The position numbers and the translations under genes are program-made. From Torymus aiolomorphi (Eukaryota > Arthropoda > Insecta > Hymenoptera > Torymidae), in contig CM070874.1 in the NCBI GenBank assembly GCA_036365515.1, forward strand, positions 96,134,942 to 96,198,941: 64,000 bases of DNA, read 5' to 3'. A model generated the notes under the pieces. It was given only the letters and a program-made list of their open reading frames with translations. It was not told the DNA's origin and did no database searches. This document shows positions 31,201-40,544 of the stretch, piece by piece; position 1 is the first letter of the stretch, and each line of letters starts with the position of its first letter.

Positions 31201-31919
31201 AGACGCACGACGTACCTGCCGCTGGCTTCCCGCTGAACATTCGTCGTATAATGTTCTTCACATAACAAATCGTCCTTACTTCGCGTATAATTGCCCGCGC
31301 AGTCTTCAAGCTCCCAAAACCGAACAAGTTGCTTGTTCAATTCTAACAAATTGCAGAAGGTCGATCGATCAAGTTCGTCTTCTATACCTCCCGCGATCAC
31401 CCAACCTAACAACGTTTTTTGCAAACGCAGTTCGTGCGTCTTCTGAGAGAGTTCGATCTGTCCTATCGATAAAAGCGATAATGATGTCCCGGAGTCTATC
31501 AACAAATCGACCGGACGAGGGATATGGAATTGGGGATCGGCTAGCGGCAGATTGGCCGGGATGTCGATCTTCTCTCGTGGGAATGTGGAATTTGGAGTGA
31601 AATCTACAATCTTAGGAACTACCAAGTAATGTAGAACTCGCTGATGATTCGTGACGCGTGACTTGATGGTGAGGGTAACCATCCCCTTGGCCTCTGTCTT
31701 CATCCCATTCATCGCGCCTACCGACGTTTTAGTGGATTTGATGGGCAACCGCAACTTCTGGGCTAAATCGACGGTTACGAAATGGTTGGTGGAGCAGGTG
31801 TCCAAAAGGGCGCGAGCCTCGACGTGACCCCCATCCGCGTGTCGCACGTGTACAACTGCGCTCATCATGAGTTGTGATTGCGTTAACCGAGACAAGGTGC
31901 TGAATACCTCCCTGAATAG
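28293..31919 (-). CDS. pol: BEL/Pao Pol: protease, reverse transcriptase, RNase H, integrase
   Basis: About 1208 residues from the gag stop. Domains in order: aspartic protease (ALLDTCSTNHF, with DTC instead of DTG, common in Pao elements); reverse transcriptase (VRVVFDASAKS, FQLNTVTFGVSSAPF, catalytic EFYVDDW); RNase H (LHGFCDASKRGYGACLYL, WTDSEIVLHWL); integrase with zinc finger (H..H and CVECTRRRP) and DDE core (GVDFFGPV, YSDNGTNFIGA, LSPHFGGIWEAAVKSFK). A TAG at 28293-28295 ends it inside the C-terminal region, but the same frame continues without another stop to 28059 (IEKDHQCGRWPLG, PGSDGIVRVAKVRT), the conserved integrase tail. So the tail is cut off by one nonsense codon, which could be a mutation or sequencing error. 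Confidence 0.93.
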   Translation of the reverse strand, partial: LFREVFSTLSRLTQSQLMMSAVVHVRHADGGHVEARALLDTCSTNHFVTVDLAQKLRLPIKSTKTSVGAMNGMKTEAKGMVTLTIKSRVTNHQRVLHYLVVPKIVDFTPNSTFPREKIDIPANLPLADPQFHIPRPVDLLIDSGTSLSLLSIGQIELSQKTHELRLQKTLLGWVIAGGIEDELDRSTFCNLLELNKQLVRFWELEDCAGNYTRSKDDLLCEEHYTTNVQREASGRYVVRLPFKDGAPRLGNSQAQAARRLLSLQRRFNSHPTLKCEYTAVLRDYLDQHHMSLVDEDSSEGSYYMPHHAVFKATTSTTKVRVVFDASAKSDSGQSLNQSLRTGPTLQPKLFEHLLRFRLYKYVLTADIEQMYRQILIDPRDRKYQRVLWWQDGGVRTFQLNTVTFGVSSAPFLAIRTLHQLAEDEKSRFPRASLALTREFYVDDWITGADSLATITELRDEMTKLLHSGGFNIRKWVSNHDHVMDNSEQREFASMDVGSDSSRKTLGIIWLSRTDELAYLVKNIDFSGKVTKRIILSEIAKIFDPLGLLGPLVLALKIIIQDCWKLKIAWDESVPQALHATWQMFATQLHLIQTLAIPRHLILSDYERVQLHGFCDASKRGYGACLYLRSVDAKGHVLVRLACAKSRVAPVSQVSIPRLELCGAVLLTRLFMESPDALNLVFERIIFWTDSEIVLHWLEKSPSDLHVFEGNRVAEIQRASNSIEWRHVRSRENLADPLSRGQTPTEFVQNKTWFCGLPWLNQPETQWPIKPRSRLSELPGLRKPMCLTMSADDSFLKTISSYARLIRVTAYCLRVSMRAKPTALVLNRVERDEAEQRIWKLIQGQQYADEIKRIIDGKVAKSGRLASLDPYLDQHGILRVGGRLRNALVPDSQKHPVLLPSHHHVTDSIIREEHVRLFHAGARTTLCNIRHRFWLTDGMAQVKRIVRRCVECTRRRPSPMFSKMADLPPSRVQQHFAFGHVGVDFFGPVLLKEREHKNRVTIKGYGCIFICMATKAVHIEIVSDLSTERFLAALRRFIGRRGIPSNVYSDNGTNFIGAASQLREIFALHNSDLFKTSVSMYASRLNIEWQFNPPLSPHFGGIWEAAVKSFKHHFYRVIGNTSLTFEVFTTLATEIEAILNSRPIGLTSADPNDPAALTPAHFLVGRPLTLLPQPDYTTIPRNRLSIWRYITKTAQDFWKSWHLEYLSEL

Positions 31920-33203
31920 TCATGCGGCTTGATGACCGTCGCGTTGAGGGTCGTTACCGAGGACATTCGCAATCACTGGTTTGGGAGCAGTGGCCTTCGA
32001 ATCATGCAAGAGAGTGTTATGATGTTTATCGCACTTCCTGCAGTGTCCAAAGCCACATTTATCACGATGGCTTCGCAAACAATTTACGCATAATTTGCGA
32101 GCCCTAACGACATCCCAGCGCTCTTGCACCGTTAGCGAGCCGAAATTTGGGCATCTGAAGATGGCGTGAGGTCCCTTGCAATGCGAGCAAGGTTGCGCCG
32201 CGTTCATGACCAGCGTTCGCGCGCTATCATTCCCCTTTCTAACCTTTGTCTCCCGGAAGGTTACAGCTGCGCGCTTGGTGGCCGCGGGCCCTTGATCGCG
32301 AGTCGTATTCGCCTCGAGAGTGCATAGGCGAAATACGGCTTCCCCGACGAATTTGTAAAGCCCTTCCAGTGTGGGCAACTCATCCAACTCTAACGATTCC
32401 TCCCACTTTTTCCTAACCTTAAAAGGCAAGGCTCTCTCTAAGATGCAAATAACCATCGCGTCATCTACCTTAACGCCCATTCCCTCAAGCACGTTCAAAT
32501 CTTGTTTGGCTTCGTCCACCAAGCGCGAGACCTCCTTCGACGAGGCGGTCTGTGCCGGGGCAATGTCTAAGACTGCATTTAAGTGCCTCGTTACAAGGAT
32601 GCGTTTCCTCTCGTATGTGTCCACTAGCATACTCCACGCCTTCGAGTAGTTTTCTCCTCGAATGTCATAGATATTAATTTTCTTTAAGGCTTCATCTTCT
32701 AACGAATTTCTCAAATGAATAAATTTTACAACATCATCGACTAATTGAGTGTTCACAACGCTGAGGAACGCATTCTTGAACGAAAGCCACTCTTCGTAAT
32801 TGCCGTTAAACGTGGGAACCTTTGCATCAGGAAGTCGCGGCAATCTTCGCCTTTCAACAAATGTAGAATTCGCGAGGGGCTCTCTAAAAGCCACAGTCTC
32901 ATTGGCAGGCGTTTCCGACTCCTTGAGTTTCGCGACCTTGCTCGCGACCGAATAATAGATCGCGCGAATCTCGTTCCATTCGATGGGGTTCGCATTTTTC
33001 TTGTCTAAAACACACAGTGTCTCGTACGCTTCCTCGTACTTGTGGAAGGACGAAGACAAGTCATTGTATCGCGCCGCGATTTCTAATTTGTCGACAACCT
33101 CGGACGACATCAATCGTTCCAACTCCGCGGAGAAAATCCTCATCGCGCTTGCCTTAATTGTTACGACCGCGGCAGCCCTGTCCCCCATGGTTGAGTTAAA
33201 CAA
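31920..33203 (-). CDS. gag: BEL/Pao Gag polyprotein
   Basis: 427 residues. It forms the particle that packages element RNA. The middle part carries the retroelement gag core (VPTFNGNYEEWLSFKNAFLS around 130-150, DUF1759-like, then LVDTYERKRILVTRHLNAVL). The C-terminus has cysteine-histidine knuckles (CSHCKGPHAIFRC and CVNCLRSHRDKC..HCRKCDKHH) typical of the Pao group. It ends in UGA followed by CUA, and the pol frame continues in the same phase after that stop, so Gag-Pol may be made by stop-codon readthrough. The start MFNSTMGDRAAAV is the first ATG in the frame. A second ATG follows at codon 6. Confidence 0.93.
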   Translation of the reverse strand: MFNSTMGDRAAAVVTIKASAMRIFSAELERLMSSEVVDKLEIAARYNDLSSSFHKYEEAYETLCVLDKKNANPIEWNEIRAIYYSVASKVAKLKESETPANETVAFREPLANSTFVERRRLPRLPDAKVPTFNGNYEEWLSFKNAFLSVVNTQLVDDVVKFIHLRNSLEDEALKKINIYDIRGENYSKAWSMLVDTYERKRILVTRHLNAVLDIAPAQTASSKEVSRLVDEAKQDLNVLEGMGVKVDDAMVICILERALPFKVRKKWEESLELDELPTLEGLYKFVGEAVFRLCTLEANTTRDQGPAATKRAAVTFRETKVRKGNDSARTLVMNAAQPCSHCKGPHAIFRCPNFGSLTVQERWDVVRARKLCVNCLRSHRDKCGFGHCRKCDKHHNTLLHDSKATAPKPVIANVLGNDPQRDGHQAA

Positions 33204-33457
33204 CTAAACAACGCAATGACCTCGAGAAGTACAATCTGATGCGCTCGCTCGCTCAAGGTCACCCAGTCGCACGTTTACGCCGCCGAACCCGTCGGGGTTC
33301 TCTCGAATTTGTCGCTCGTTAGCGTGACTCGTTTTTCGTGCTTCTCCGCCTTTGCTCTGGCAGTGCAATGGGATGACGATGTTTGCAGACTCGACGACAA
33401 GAAGTGAGTTGAGTTCTTGATCCAACAGGAACTGTCGACGTGGCTGAGGTCTCAGAC

Positions 33458-33475
33458 CTCACAGGAGGCACCAAA
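33458..33475 (-). promoter_or_regulatory. Primer binding site of the BEL/Pao element
   Basis: Directly inside the 5' LTR the minus strand reads TGGTGCCTCCTGTGAGG. The TGG start and immediate position next to the LTR are those of a tRNA primer site. I do not assign the tRNA. Confidence 0.6.
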
Positions 33476-34828
33476 TGTTCTCGCGTTCGCCAGCTTCCAA
33501 ATGAACCTGGATAGTTCGAATAAAATTAGTACATATTCTTCACGTGGATTCCTACCTAACCATTGAGCGCGAAATTCAAACACATAAATTGACTCGTTTG
33601 AGCCGTACTAATATTCAAATATAATGAAACAATCTTGAACATGCTATTAAATTCAATAGTGGATAAGTTAGCAAATAACAAAAACATTTGTAATATGTGA
33701 ATTATCATTATCATTTATTATTACCAGTTTAAAGACAAATATAACATCAAATCGTTGAAATTGAATGGAGTATTTCGATTTCACATCGCAAACTCGACCT
33801 TGATCCGGTAAACATAATCGGCAAGAACCCGCATGCCGCTCGCCAATAGCAATGATCGCTCGCGGCCGAATAATAATGAGAGATAATCTAGTTGCGCTAA
33901 TAATTGTCTCTAATTACTAGAGATTCTCGGAATCTCGCAAAGGTGGCCACCTTGGGTGAGCCTCGCATGAATGCGGAACGCCGTGTCGCACGACTCGCAT
34001 CTGCAAATGACAAGAAATTCGTCGAACAGCGCCACAATGGCCGAGCTGTACGAATTCTTGTTGCGATAGCGGACCCGTCGGTCGGCTTCATCGCACGAAT
34101 TGCATGGAAGGGGCTGAAGATTCTCGGAACCTTGCCCGAATGGCCGTGTCGCACGAGCCTGCGCATAATTCGCTTCGCCCGCTTCGACGAGCGTGTTATG
34201 AGTGTCGTCGCGCATCCCGCGAACGCCTCTCAACCTGGTCATACTTCACGCCTTCGAGTCGGATATTTACCTGGCAACTGTAGATGGTGCACTTCTAGGG
34301 GCCGCTGCCGTGTTTCTTAACACCTCGTCTGAGGCGAAGGCGAGAAGAGCGATGCAGACTGTTGCGGAGCCTTAACACCTCGTCTGAGGCGAAGGCGAGA
34401 AGAGCGATGCAGACTGTTGCGGAGCCTTAACACCTCGTCTGAGGCGAAGGCGAGAAGAGCGATGCAGACTGTTGCGGAGCCGTCTTCTTTTCACCTCCGT
34501 TTCAATCCTCCCCTTGGAGAGCGAGACAAACGAGCTGATGCGGGGACGACCGATCCAACGCAAGAAAAAGCTCTTCCTCTTTCTACTTCTTCCAGTGGTG
34601 TGCTTGTGAGAGCGCGCGCAGAGACTAGCGAGGAAGGAAAAACGCGCCAGCTCTTGCCCCTCCTTCGTCGTCGATTTCTACCAGAGAGAGCGCGCCGCTG
34701 ATTGGGCCGCCAAAACTCACGCTCGCCAGTCCGCAGTGCCCGTCCAAAGGTGCACGATCGAACATCGCGCATGCGCGCCCTACGAACGCCGAACCTACTC
34801 CCACCGAATACGTCTTTACGCTCCAACA
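33476..34828 (-). repeat. BEL/Pao 5' LTR (1353 bp)
   Basis: The partner of 26283-27778. Its inner end at 33476 is followed on the minus strand by TTTGGTGCCTCCTGTGAGG, a primer-binding-site-like sequence starting with TGG. It contains one 198-bp unit and three 55-bp units (ACCTCGTCTGAGGCGAAGGC). Confidence 0.95.
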
Positions 34829-35731
34829 AATATGTTTCACGGTTTGCGGTGTGTCACGGTGTTTCCTTGTCTAAACTTGTTAAGAAATGACATTTTTAAA
34901 AGTAACATTAAATGATGTTTCGGAAGGATTTTAATGTGGGATACAATTGATTATATCATAAAATAATATTATGTTATATAATAAACCTTAATATAAAGGT
35001 TTTCAATTGATTTTAATATTTAACTAATGGTGTCTACTAATAGGGCAGTCAAAAACGACTTGTCCAGATTTGTGTGTGCACAAATACAATACGAGCATGC
35101 TCGTATCGACGCTTGAACAGAAAAGTTAGGTTAGGTTGTCTGCGCACAAACGTTGTTTCATATCGCATTGACGACCTTCAGCAGTTTTTACCGTATTGGA
35201 ATTAATTAACATTCAATGTAAACAAGGGTTAGAAATTAATTATAAATGCACTACAGTTAACAAAATAATTTTGTTGGCAATGATAATATTATCAAAACAC
35301 ACTAATGTGGGGCACACAAACGTGTACATCCACATTAATACGGGGCACACAAAAATGTACTTTGTTGTCTGCTAGGGCACACAAATGCGTACAAATTTTT
35401 TTTTTTTTTATATTGCTTGTAACTTTCGTAAATATTAATATTTTTCTATAAAAAAAATTGTTTCGTGTAGATTATTACTTTTATTATTTATATAAACCAT
35501 CCGGAATCTCTGATACAGCTTAAATAGTCTATTATTATGCGACAAAACTGAAGAGTTTCTTAAACCCACACTAATACGGACATCTACCCTATACAATCTA
35601 AAGCGTACTATTCAAACTATTTTTTGATTGTGATTTATTATGTATGCCATTTTTCTTTTAAATTGAATTATGTATATTAAATAGTTGAGGACGATCTTTG
35701 GAGGCAAAATGGAATGATCTTATTTCTTTTT

Positions 35732-35775
35732 TGGCAACGTTTCGTTGGCTTAGTACGCCAACCTCATCAGACCTT
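35732..35775 (-). ncRNA. Hammerhead-like core in the left Penelope terminus
   Basis: The inverted counterpart of 40405-40452: on the minus strand CTGATGA (35770-35764), stem II GTTGGC/GCCAAC, then GAAA (35743-35740). It has the same missing stem III. Confidence 0.5.
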
Positions 35776-35951
35776 TATTCAAAACACAGAAATAAATTAA
35801 CATATAAAACTTTTTTTTAAAGACAATTAAACAACAAAGTATAAATACAAAAATCAAAATTACCGAAATTATAACCGTATATATCCTACCTCGATCAGAT
35901 GTTATTCTCGACTCTGTATTTATATACGCTGGACGATGTTTTCATAAAGAG

Positions 35952-37380
35952 TTATACAGCATCAAGTTCGTTAATAATAGGAAAATACATTGTACTTAGT
36001 CTTTGGATATCTTCCTTTTTATTAATACTATTTTGATTGCTTTTTATATAGATCATTTCCGAAATCAGTCTTTTTTTGTAATTGCTTTCAAAATCTAAGA
36101 TGAATGTATTTTCCCAATCGAACTCATGTTTGTTTTCTAATCGATGTGTACTGACAACAGACTCTTTATTTTTGTTTATTTTATGTTCATTAATGCGTGT
36201 GTGTAACGATCTTTTAGTTTCTCCTATGTATGTAGCAGAGCAATAATTAGGCAATCAAATTTGTACACCACATTAGTACGATCCCATTTTTTGGTTATGT
36301 CTTTGCCTAACCGAATGATCGAAGACAAACTTTTATTCAATAATGGGATTGTACAAATATTATAAGATTTTAATATATTAGATAGACTATTAAAATCTTT
36401 GTTAAACGGTAAAGACAATTTTGGTAATTTTTCATAGCAATTTTGGTGCGTATTATATGTATAACCATACTTAAGTTTTTTAAATCTAATTTCGATATGT
36501 TTTTCTATAAACCACATAGGATAATCATTGTTACGTAAAATCTTCTTTATGAGTTTTATATTGTCTAAGTGAAAATTAGAATCTGAGAGTAAAAACGCCC
36601 TATCAACTAGGTTAAAAATAATATTCTTTTTTTGCTGTGTTGGATGATTTGAAAAATAATTGATTACACGTCCCGATGATGTCGGTTTTTGGTACCAATT
36701 TGTCAAAATTTTATTATCAGTTCTAATTAATGTCATATCTAAAAAATTAATTTTTTTATTCTCTTCTAGTTCATGAGTAAATTTTAAATTTATGTCATAA
36801 GCATTAAAAACTTTAATCACTGTGTCAATGTGTTGTTTTTTAACACAAATAAGCGTGTCGTCAACATATCTGTAATAAAAAATAGGGATACAGTCATATA
36901 ATGTAGTTCTAATTCTCGTAAGCAATTCTTTTCCAAATCATCCATTACAATGTCCGCAAATAATGGTGAAATCGGTGAACCCATCGGGGTTCCATAAATT
37001 TGTTGATAGGCTTGACCATTAAAAGTAAAAACGTATTATTAAACAGAAAAGCGGTGCATTCTTTTAATTCATCAAGCGGAATCTTACAGTGATTATGGAT
37101 GGAAACCGCTCTTCTATCTAAACTATTATCCAACACTAATTCGCACGAGATGTTTGTAAATAACGACGTTACGTCTAATGACAGTAAGGTGTATTCATCC
37201 GTTATTATTATATTTTTTAATTTTTCTTTCAATTCAAAACTGTTATTAATATGTGAAATAGGCTTATGTATCGCATTCTTAAGTTCTTGATATACTATTT
37301 TTGCTAAGAAATACGTGGGGCTATTAAGGTAGTTCTTCTCGGACTCCCTAGTCAAAGCAGTGCTAAATGTAGAAGTTACC
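35952..37380 (-). pseudogene. Penelope-like reverse transcriptase palm plus GIY-YIG endonuclease
   Basis: Three overlapping frame segments. 37355-36945 has NSPTYFLAKIVYQELK and SLDVTSLFTNI (RT motif A aspartate). 36925-36224 has the catalytic box YYRYVDDTLICVK and INFLDMTLIRTDNKILTNWY, which is typical of Penelope RTs. 36254-35952 has ATYIGETKRSLHTRINEH, the YIG side of the GIY-YIG nuclease. At least two frameshifts (near 36935 and 36240) separate them, so no functional protein is expected from this copy. Confidence 0.9.
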
Positions 37381-38880
37381 TAAAATTTAAAAAAACCATA
37401 GTTGTAATGTGATTTATTTATTTAAAATGATAGATAGTCCATGTATTATAAATAAAGCGTATTTAACATGACTAAAATAACTTTTTTCACAAAATAACGA
37501 TTTTCTAGAAACTAGATATCGTCACTACAAACAATTGTTGATAAATCACTGGAATCTTTTGTATTTTTCAACCGATTTTAGTTTTCAAGGTCTCAATTTG
37601 CTCCTTAAGAAATTTCATGGGGACTTGCCGAAGGAAAAATTAAAAATTATTCAAAACTCAGAAAGTTATAGATACTTGTTCATAAATTCATGTACGTCGT
37701 TAAAACAAAATATTCTTTTAATTGGTCATAACTTTCTGAGTTTTGAATAATTTTTAATTTTATAGCACTGTGTGACCTAAATCCGCACTTAAGTCACGGC
37801 TAGCTGTGACTTAAGTAGCCCATTATTACACTGTGAAATAATGAATTTACTTAAGTCACAGGTAGGTAATTAACGCCAATTATCTACCAAAACTATTAAA
37901 AAATAGGATTTTACATATAAGAATGAACAGGAAAAGAAGTAAAACTTCGTTAATAGTTGACAAACCACAAAGAATAAATAAAAATGATGATAATAAGGCT
38001 TGTCTATATTATAGGTTAGTTTCATCTGCTATGGGATAGCAGACCGCGCGCTTTTTAAATATTCAATATTAAACTGTATGGATTTTAGTTTTAAAAGTCT
38101 TTCTCTTTAATGATATAACGTATACAAATCTTTCACTTTCATAAACTTCAACTTATTGTTAAAGATACAAACCAAATTGCCAAGAATCTAGTTTTATGAT
38201 TTTTTTATGTATATATTCAATATTCTAGATTCAATAATAACCATATTCTATATCAGGTATTCTATTATTTAAATAACGTTTTATTAATTTTTTTCAGGGC
38301 GGGGGGGCTGCGCCCCCCCCCCCCTTCCGCCCCACACTTCTCCCACCCCACTTCCAAGTTCCAACTATCATTATAAATAAGCACAAATAAATAAAATAAG
38401 AATATGGCGGATTTATGTCACACGAGCTATAAAATAGTATACGATACTCGTGACTTAAGTGGCTCATTATTACACGGCGTTTAGCGCCCTCGCTGCGCTC
38501 GGGCGCTAACCTCACGCCGTGCAATAATGGGCCACTTAAGTCACACGTATATCGTAATATACTTTTTTCTTCGGCAAGTCCCCATGAAATTTCTTAAGGA
38601 GCAAAATGAGACCTTGAAAACTAAAATTGGTTGAGAAACAAAAAAGATCCCAGTGATTTATCAATAATTATTTGTAGTGACAATATCTAGTTTCTAGAAT
38701 ATCGCCATTTTGTGAAAAAAGTTATTTTAGTCATGTTATAAATACACTTTATTTATCATACATTGACTATCTTTATCATTTTAAATAAATAAATCACATT
38801 ACACTATGGTTTTTTAAAATTTTAGGTAATTTCTACATTTAGCACTGCTTTGACTAGGGAGTCCAAGGAGAACCACCTTA
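37335..38880. mobile_element. Foldback element inserted in the Penelope RT gene
   Basis: The two ends are inverted copies over about 440 bp: CTCGGACTCCCTAGTCAAAG at 37338 and its near complement at 38853-38872, continuing through GGACTTGCCGAAG (37621 against 38575). The centre holds CpG-rich palindromes, see 37756-38575. It interrupts the RT between RPIVS and NSPTYFLAK. A diverged relative lies at 24640-25470. Confidence 0.75.
37756..38575. repeat. CpG-rich palindromic module (TTAAGTCACG...CGCTGCGCTCG)
   Basis: Two related pieces: 37756-37870 (ACTTAAGTCACGGCTAGCTG, TGACTTAAGTAGCCCATTAT) and 38420-38575 (TATACGATACTCGTGACTTA, CCCTCGCTGCGCTCGGGCGC, AATGGGCCACTTAAGTCACA). Both are inverted around their centres. 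Close relatives occur at 63505-63810. Between them (38295-38345) is a G/C homopolymer-rich stretch. Confidence 0.6.
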
Positions 38881-39190
38881 ACTAATGAAACAATAGGACG
38901 TAACGGTACATCAATTTTATGAATCTTTGGTAATCCATAACATTTCGCCAGTGTCGTATCAGATTGAGTTAAACTATTTTTATGAAAATGTTTGTACAAA
39001 AAGCCATTATTATTTAAATAATTTAACATACTATATGTTCCATCTTTTAAACGTTTCAGTGGATTTTTACTTATTTTTTTATATGTTTTTTCATCCGATA
39101 ATAGATTCACCATCTTTTCGTTATAGATGGATTTTTCTAAACAAACCGTTACTTTGCCTTTATCTGCTTTTGTAAAGAAAATATCATTAT
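38814..39190 (-). pseudogene. Penelope-like RT N-terminal fragment, copy 1
   Basis: Minus-strand frame with FFTKADKGKVTVCLEKSIYN, MVNLLSDEKTYKKISKNPLK and AKCYGLPKIHK..PLRPIVS, the RT 1-2 region of Penelope-like elements. After PIVS the frame enters the foldback insertion and ends at 38814. Confidence 0.85.
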
Positions 39191-39716
39191 GCGTTTTTAA
39201 AAAGTTTTTGGTTATTTTTAGTTTTTCTCATAAAGCTCTGTCTGTATATGGTATATGTATATCAGTATTAACAGCCTTTTTTTAATGATCTTGTGACTTT
39301 TTTCCGTATTTCATTTTTCTCGTCATTGTTAATATGTACTGAATTGAGACAGTTTCAACATTTTTTATTGTATTAACTATATCGTTATTAGAAATTTTTG
39401 AAATATGGCTAACCTCACGCCGTGCAATAATGGGCCACTTAAGTCACACGTATATCGTAATATACTTTTTTCTTCGGCAAGTCCCCATGAAATTTCTTAA
39501 GGAGCAAAATGAGACCTTGAAAACTAAAATTGGTTGAGAAACAAAAAAGATCCCAGTGATTTATCAATAATTATTTGTAGTGACAATATCTAGTTTCTAG
39601 AATATCGCCATTTTGTGAAAAAAGTTATTTTAGTCATGTTATAAATACACTTTATTTATCATACATTGACTATCTTTATCATTTTAAATAAATAAATCAC
39701 ATTACACTATGGTTTT

Positions 39717-40093
39717 TTAAAATTTTAGGTAATTTCTACATTTAGCACTGCTTTGACTAGGGAGTCCAAGGAGAACCACCTTAACTAATGAAACAATAGG
39801 ACGTAACGGTACATCAATTTTATGAATCTTTGGTAATCCATAACATTTCGCCAGTGTCGTATCAGATTGAGTTAAACTATTTTTATGAAAATGTTTGTAC
39901 AAAAAGCCATTATTATTTAAATAATTTAACATACTATATGTTCCATCTTTTAAACGTTTCAGTGGATTTTTACTTATTTTTTTATATGTTTTTTCATCCG
40001 ATAATAGATTCACCATCTTTTCGTTATAGATGGATTTTTCTAAACAAACCGTTACTTTGCCTTTATCTGCTTTTGTAAAGAAAATATCATTAT
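39717..40093 (-). pseudogene. Penelope-like RT N-terminal fragment, copy 2
   Basis: Identical to 38814-39190 as part of the 903-bp tandem duplication. This copy is contiguous with the element's right terminus. Confidence 0.85.
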
Positions 40094-40404
40094 GCGTTTT
40101 TAAAAAGTTTTTGGTTATTTTTAGTTTTTCTCATAAAGCTCTGTCTGTATATGGTATATGTATATCAGTATTAACAGCCTTTTTTTAATGATCTTGTGAC
40201 TTTTTTCCGTATTTCATTTTTCTCGTCATTGTTAATATGTACTGAATTGAGACAGTTTCAACATTTTTTATTGTATTAACTATATCGTTATTAGAAATTT
40301 TTGAAATATGGCTAAAATTTGAACCCCGTGTAACAATATCAATAACTTCCATATAAAACTTTTTAAAAAAAAGTTTTATATGTTAATTTATTTCTGTGTT
40401 TTGA

Positions 40405-40452
40405 ATAAAGGCCTGATGAGGTTGGCGTACTAAGCCAACGAAACGTTGCCAA
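40405..40452 (+). ncRNA. Hammerhead-like core in the right Penelope terminus
   Basis: CTGATGA (40413-40419) is followed by the stem GTTGGC/GCCAAC with a 7-nt loop and then GAAA (40440-40443), the conserved core and stem II of a hammerhead ribozyme. Penelope-like elements are known to carry hammerheads in their pseudo-LTRs. A proper stem III and NUH cleavage site are not obvious (only GTTGCC follows), so it may be degenerate. Confidence 0.5.
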
Positions 40453-40544
40453 AAAAGAAATAAGATCATTTCATTTTCCCTCTAAAGATCGTCCTCAACT
40501 ATTTAATACAAAAATGGATGGCATTATACCTTCAACATTGAATT

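Larger units (their letters stand above)
26283..34828 (-). mobile_element. Complete BEL/Pao LTR retrotransposon
   Basis: An 8.5-kb element in minus orientation: 5' LTR 34828-33476, primer site just inside it, gag 33203-31920, pol 31919-28059, polypurine tract 27779-27795, 3' LTR 27778-26283. The ends are TGTTGG..GAGAACA and a 5-bp target duplication AATAT lies at 26278-26282 and 34829-34833. The LTRs are almost identical apart from copy-number changes of internal tandem units, so the insertion is young. Two in-frame stops (31920 and 28293) lie in an otherwise open gag-pol frame. Confidence 0.95.
26087..35593. mobile_element. Foldback element split by the BEL/Pao insertion
   Basis: The left piece (26087-26282) starts TAGGGTAGTGGTCCGTATTA. 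The right piece (34834-35593) ends with the near complement AATACGGACATCTACCCTA. Both pieces contain the repeated phrase GGCACACAAA (or its complement TTTGTGTGCCC). Removing the BEL element and one AATAT copy restores a unit of about 955 bp, so this element is older than the BEL insertion. Confidence 0.65.
38507..40312. repeat. Tandem direct duplication, 2 x 903 bp
   Basis: 38507-39409 and 39410-40312 are identical as far as I can compare, including a 99-codon open frame in each (39113-38814 and 40016-39717). Each unit contains the right half of the foldback at 37335-38880 and the RT N-terminal part of the Penelope element. The junction joins GAAATATGG to CTAACCTCACGCC. It is either very recent or an assembly duplicate. 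Confidence 0.9.
35679..40504 (-). mobile_element. Penelope-like element, decayed and rearranged
   Basis: The termini are inverted copies of about 145 bp: AAATAGTTGAGGACGATCTT at the left and its complement at the right, extending inward to the AAAACTTTTTTTT tract, with the CTGATGAGGTTGGCGTAC motif in each. Between them, on the minus strand, lie the RT N-terminal part (two copies, see 38814 and 39717), the RT palm (37355-36224) and a GIY-YIG endonuclease (36254-35952). The reading frame is broken by shifts and by a foldback insertion at 37335-38880. Inverted pseudo-LTRs and GIY-YIG are typical of Penelope-like elements. Confidence 0.85.
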
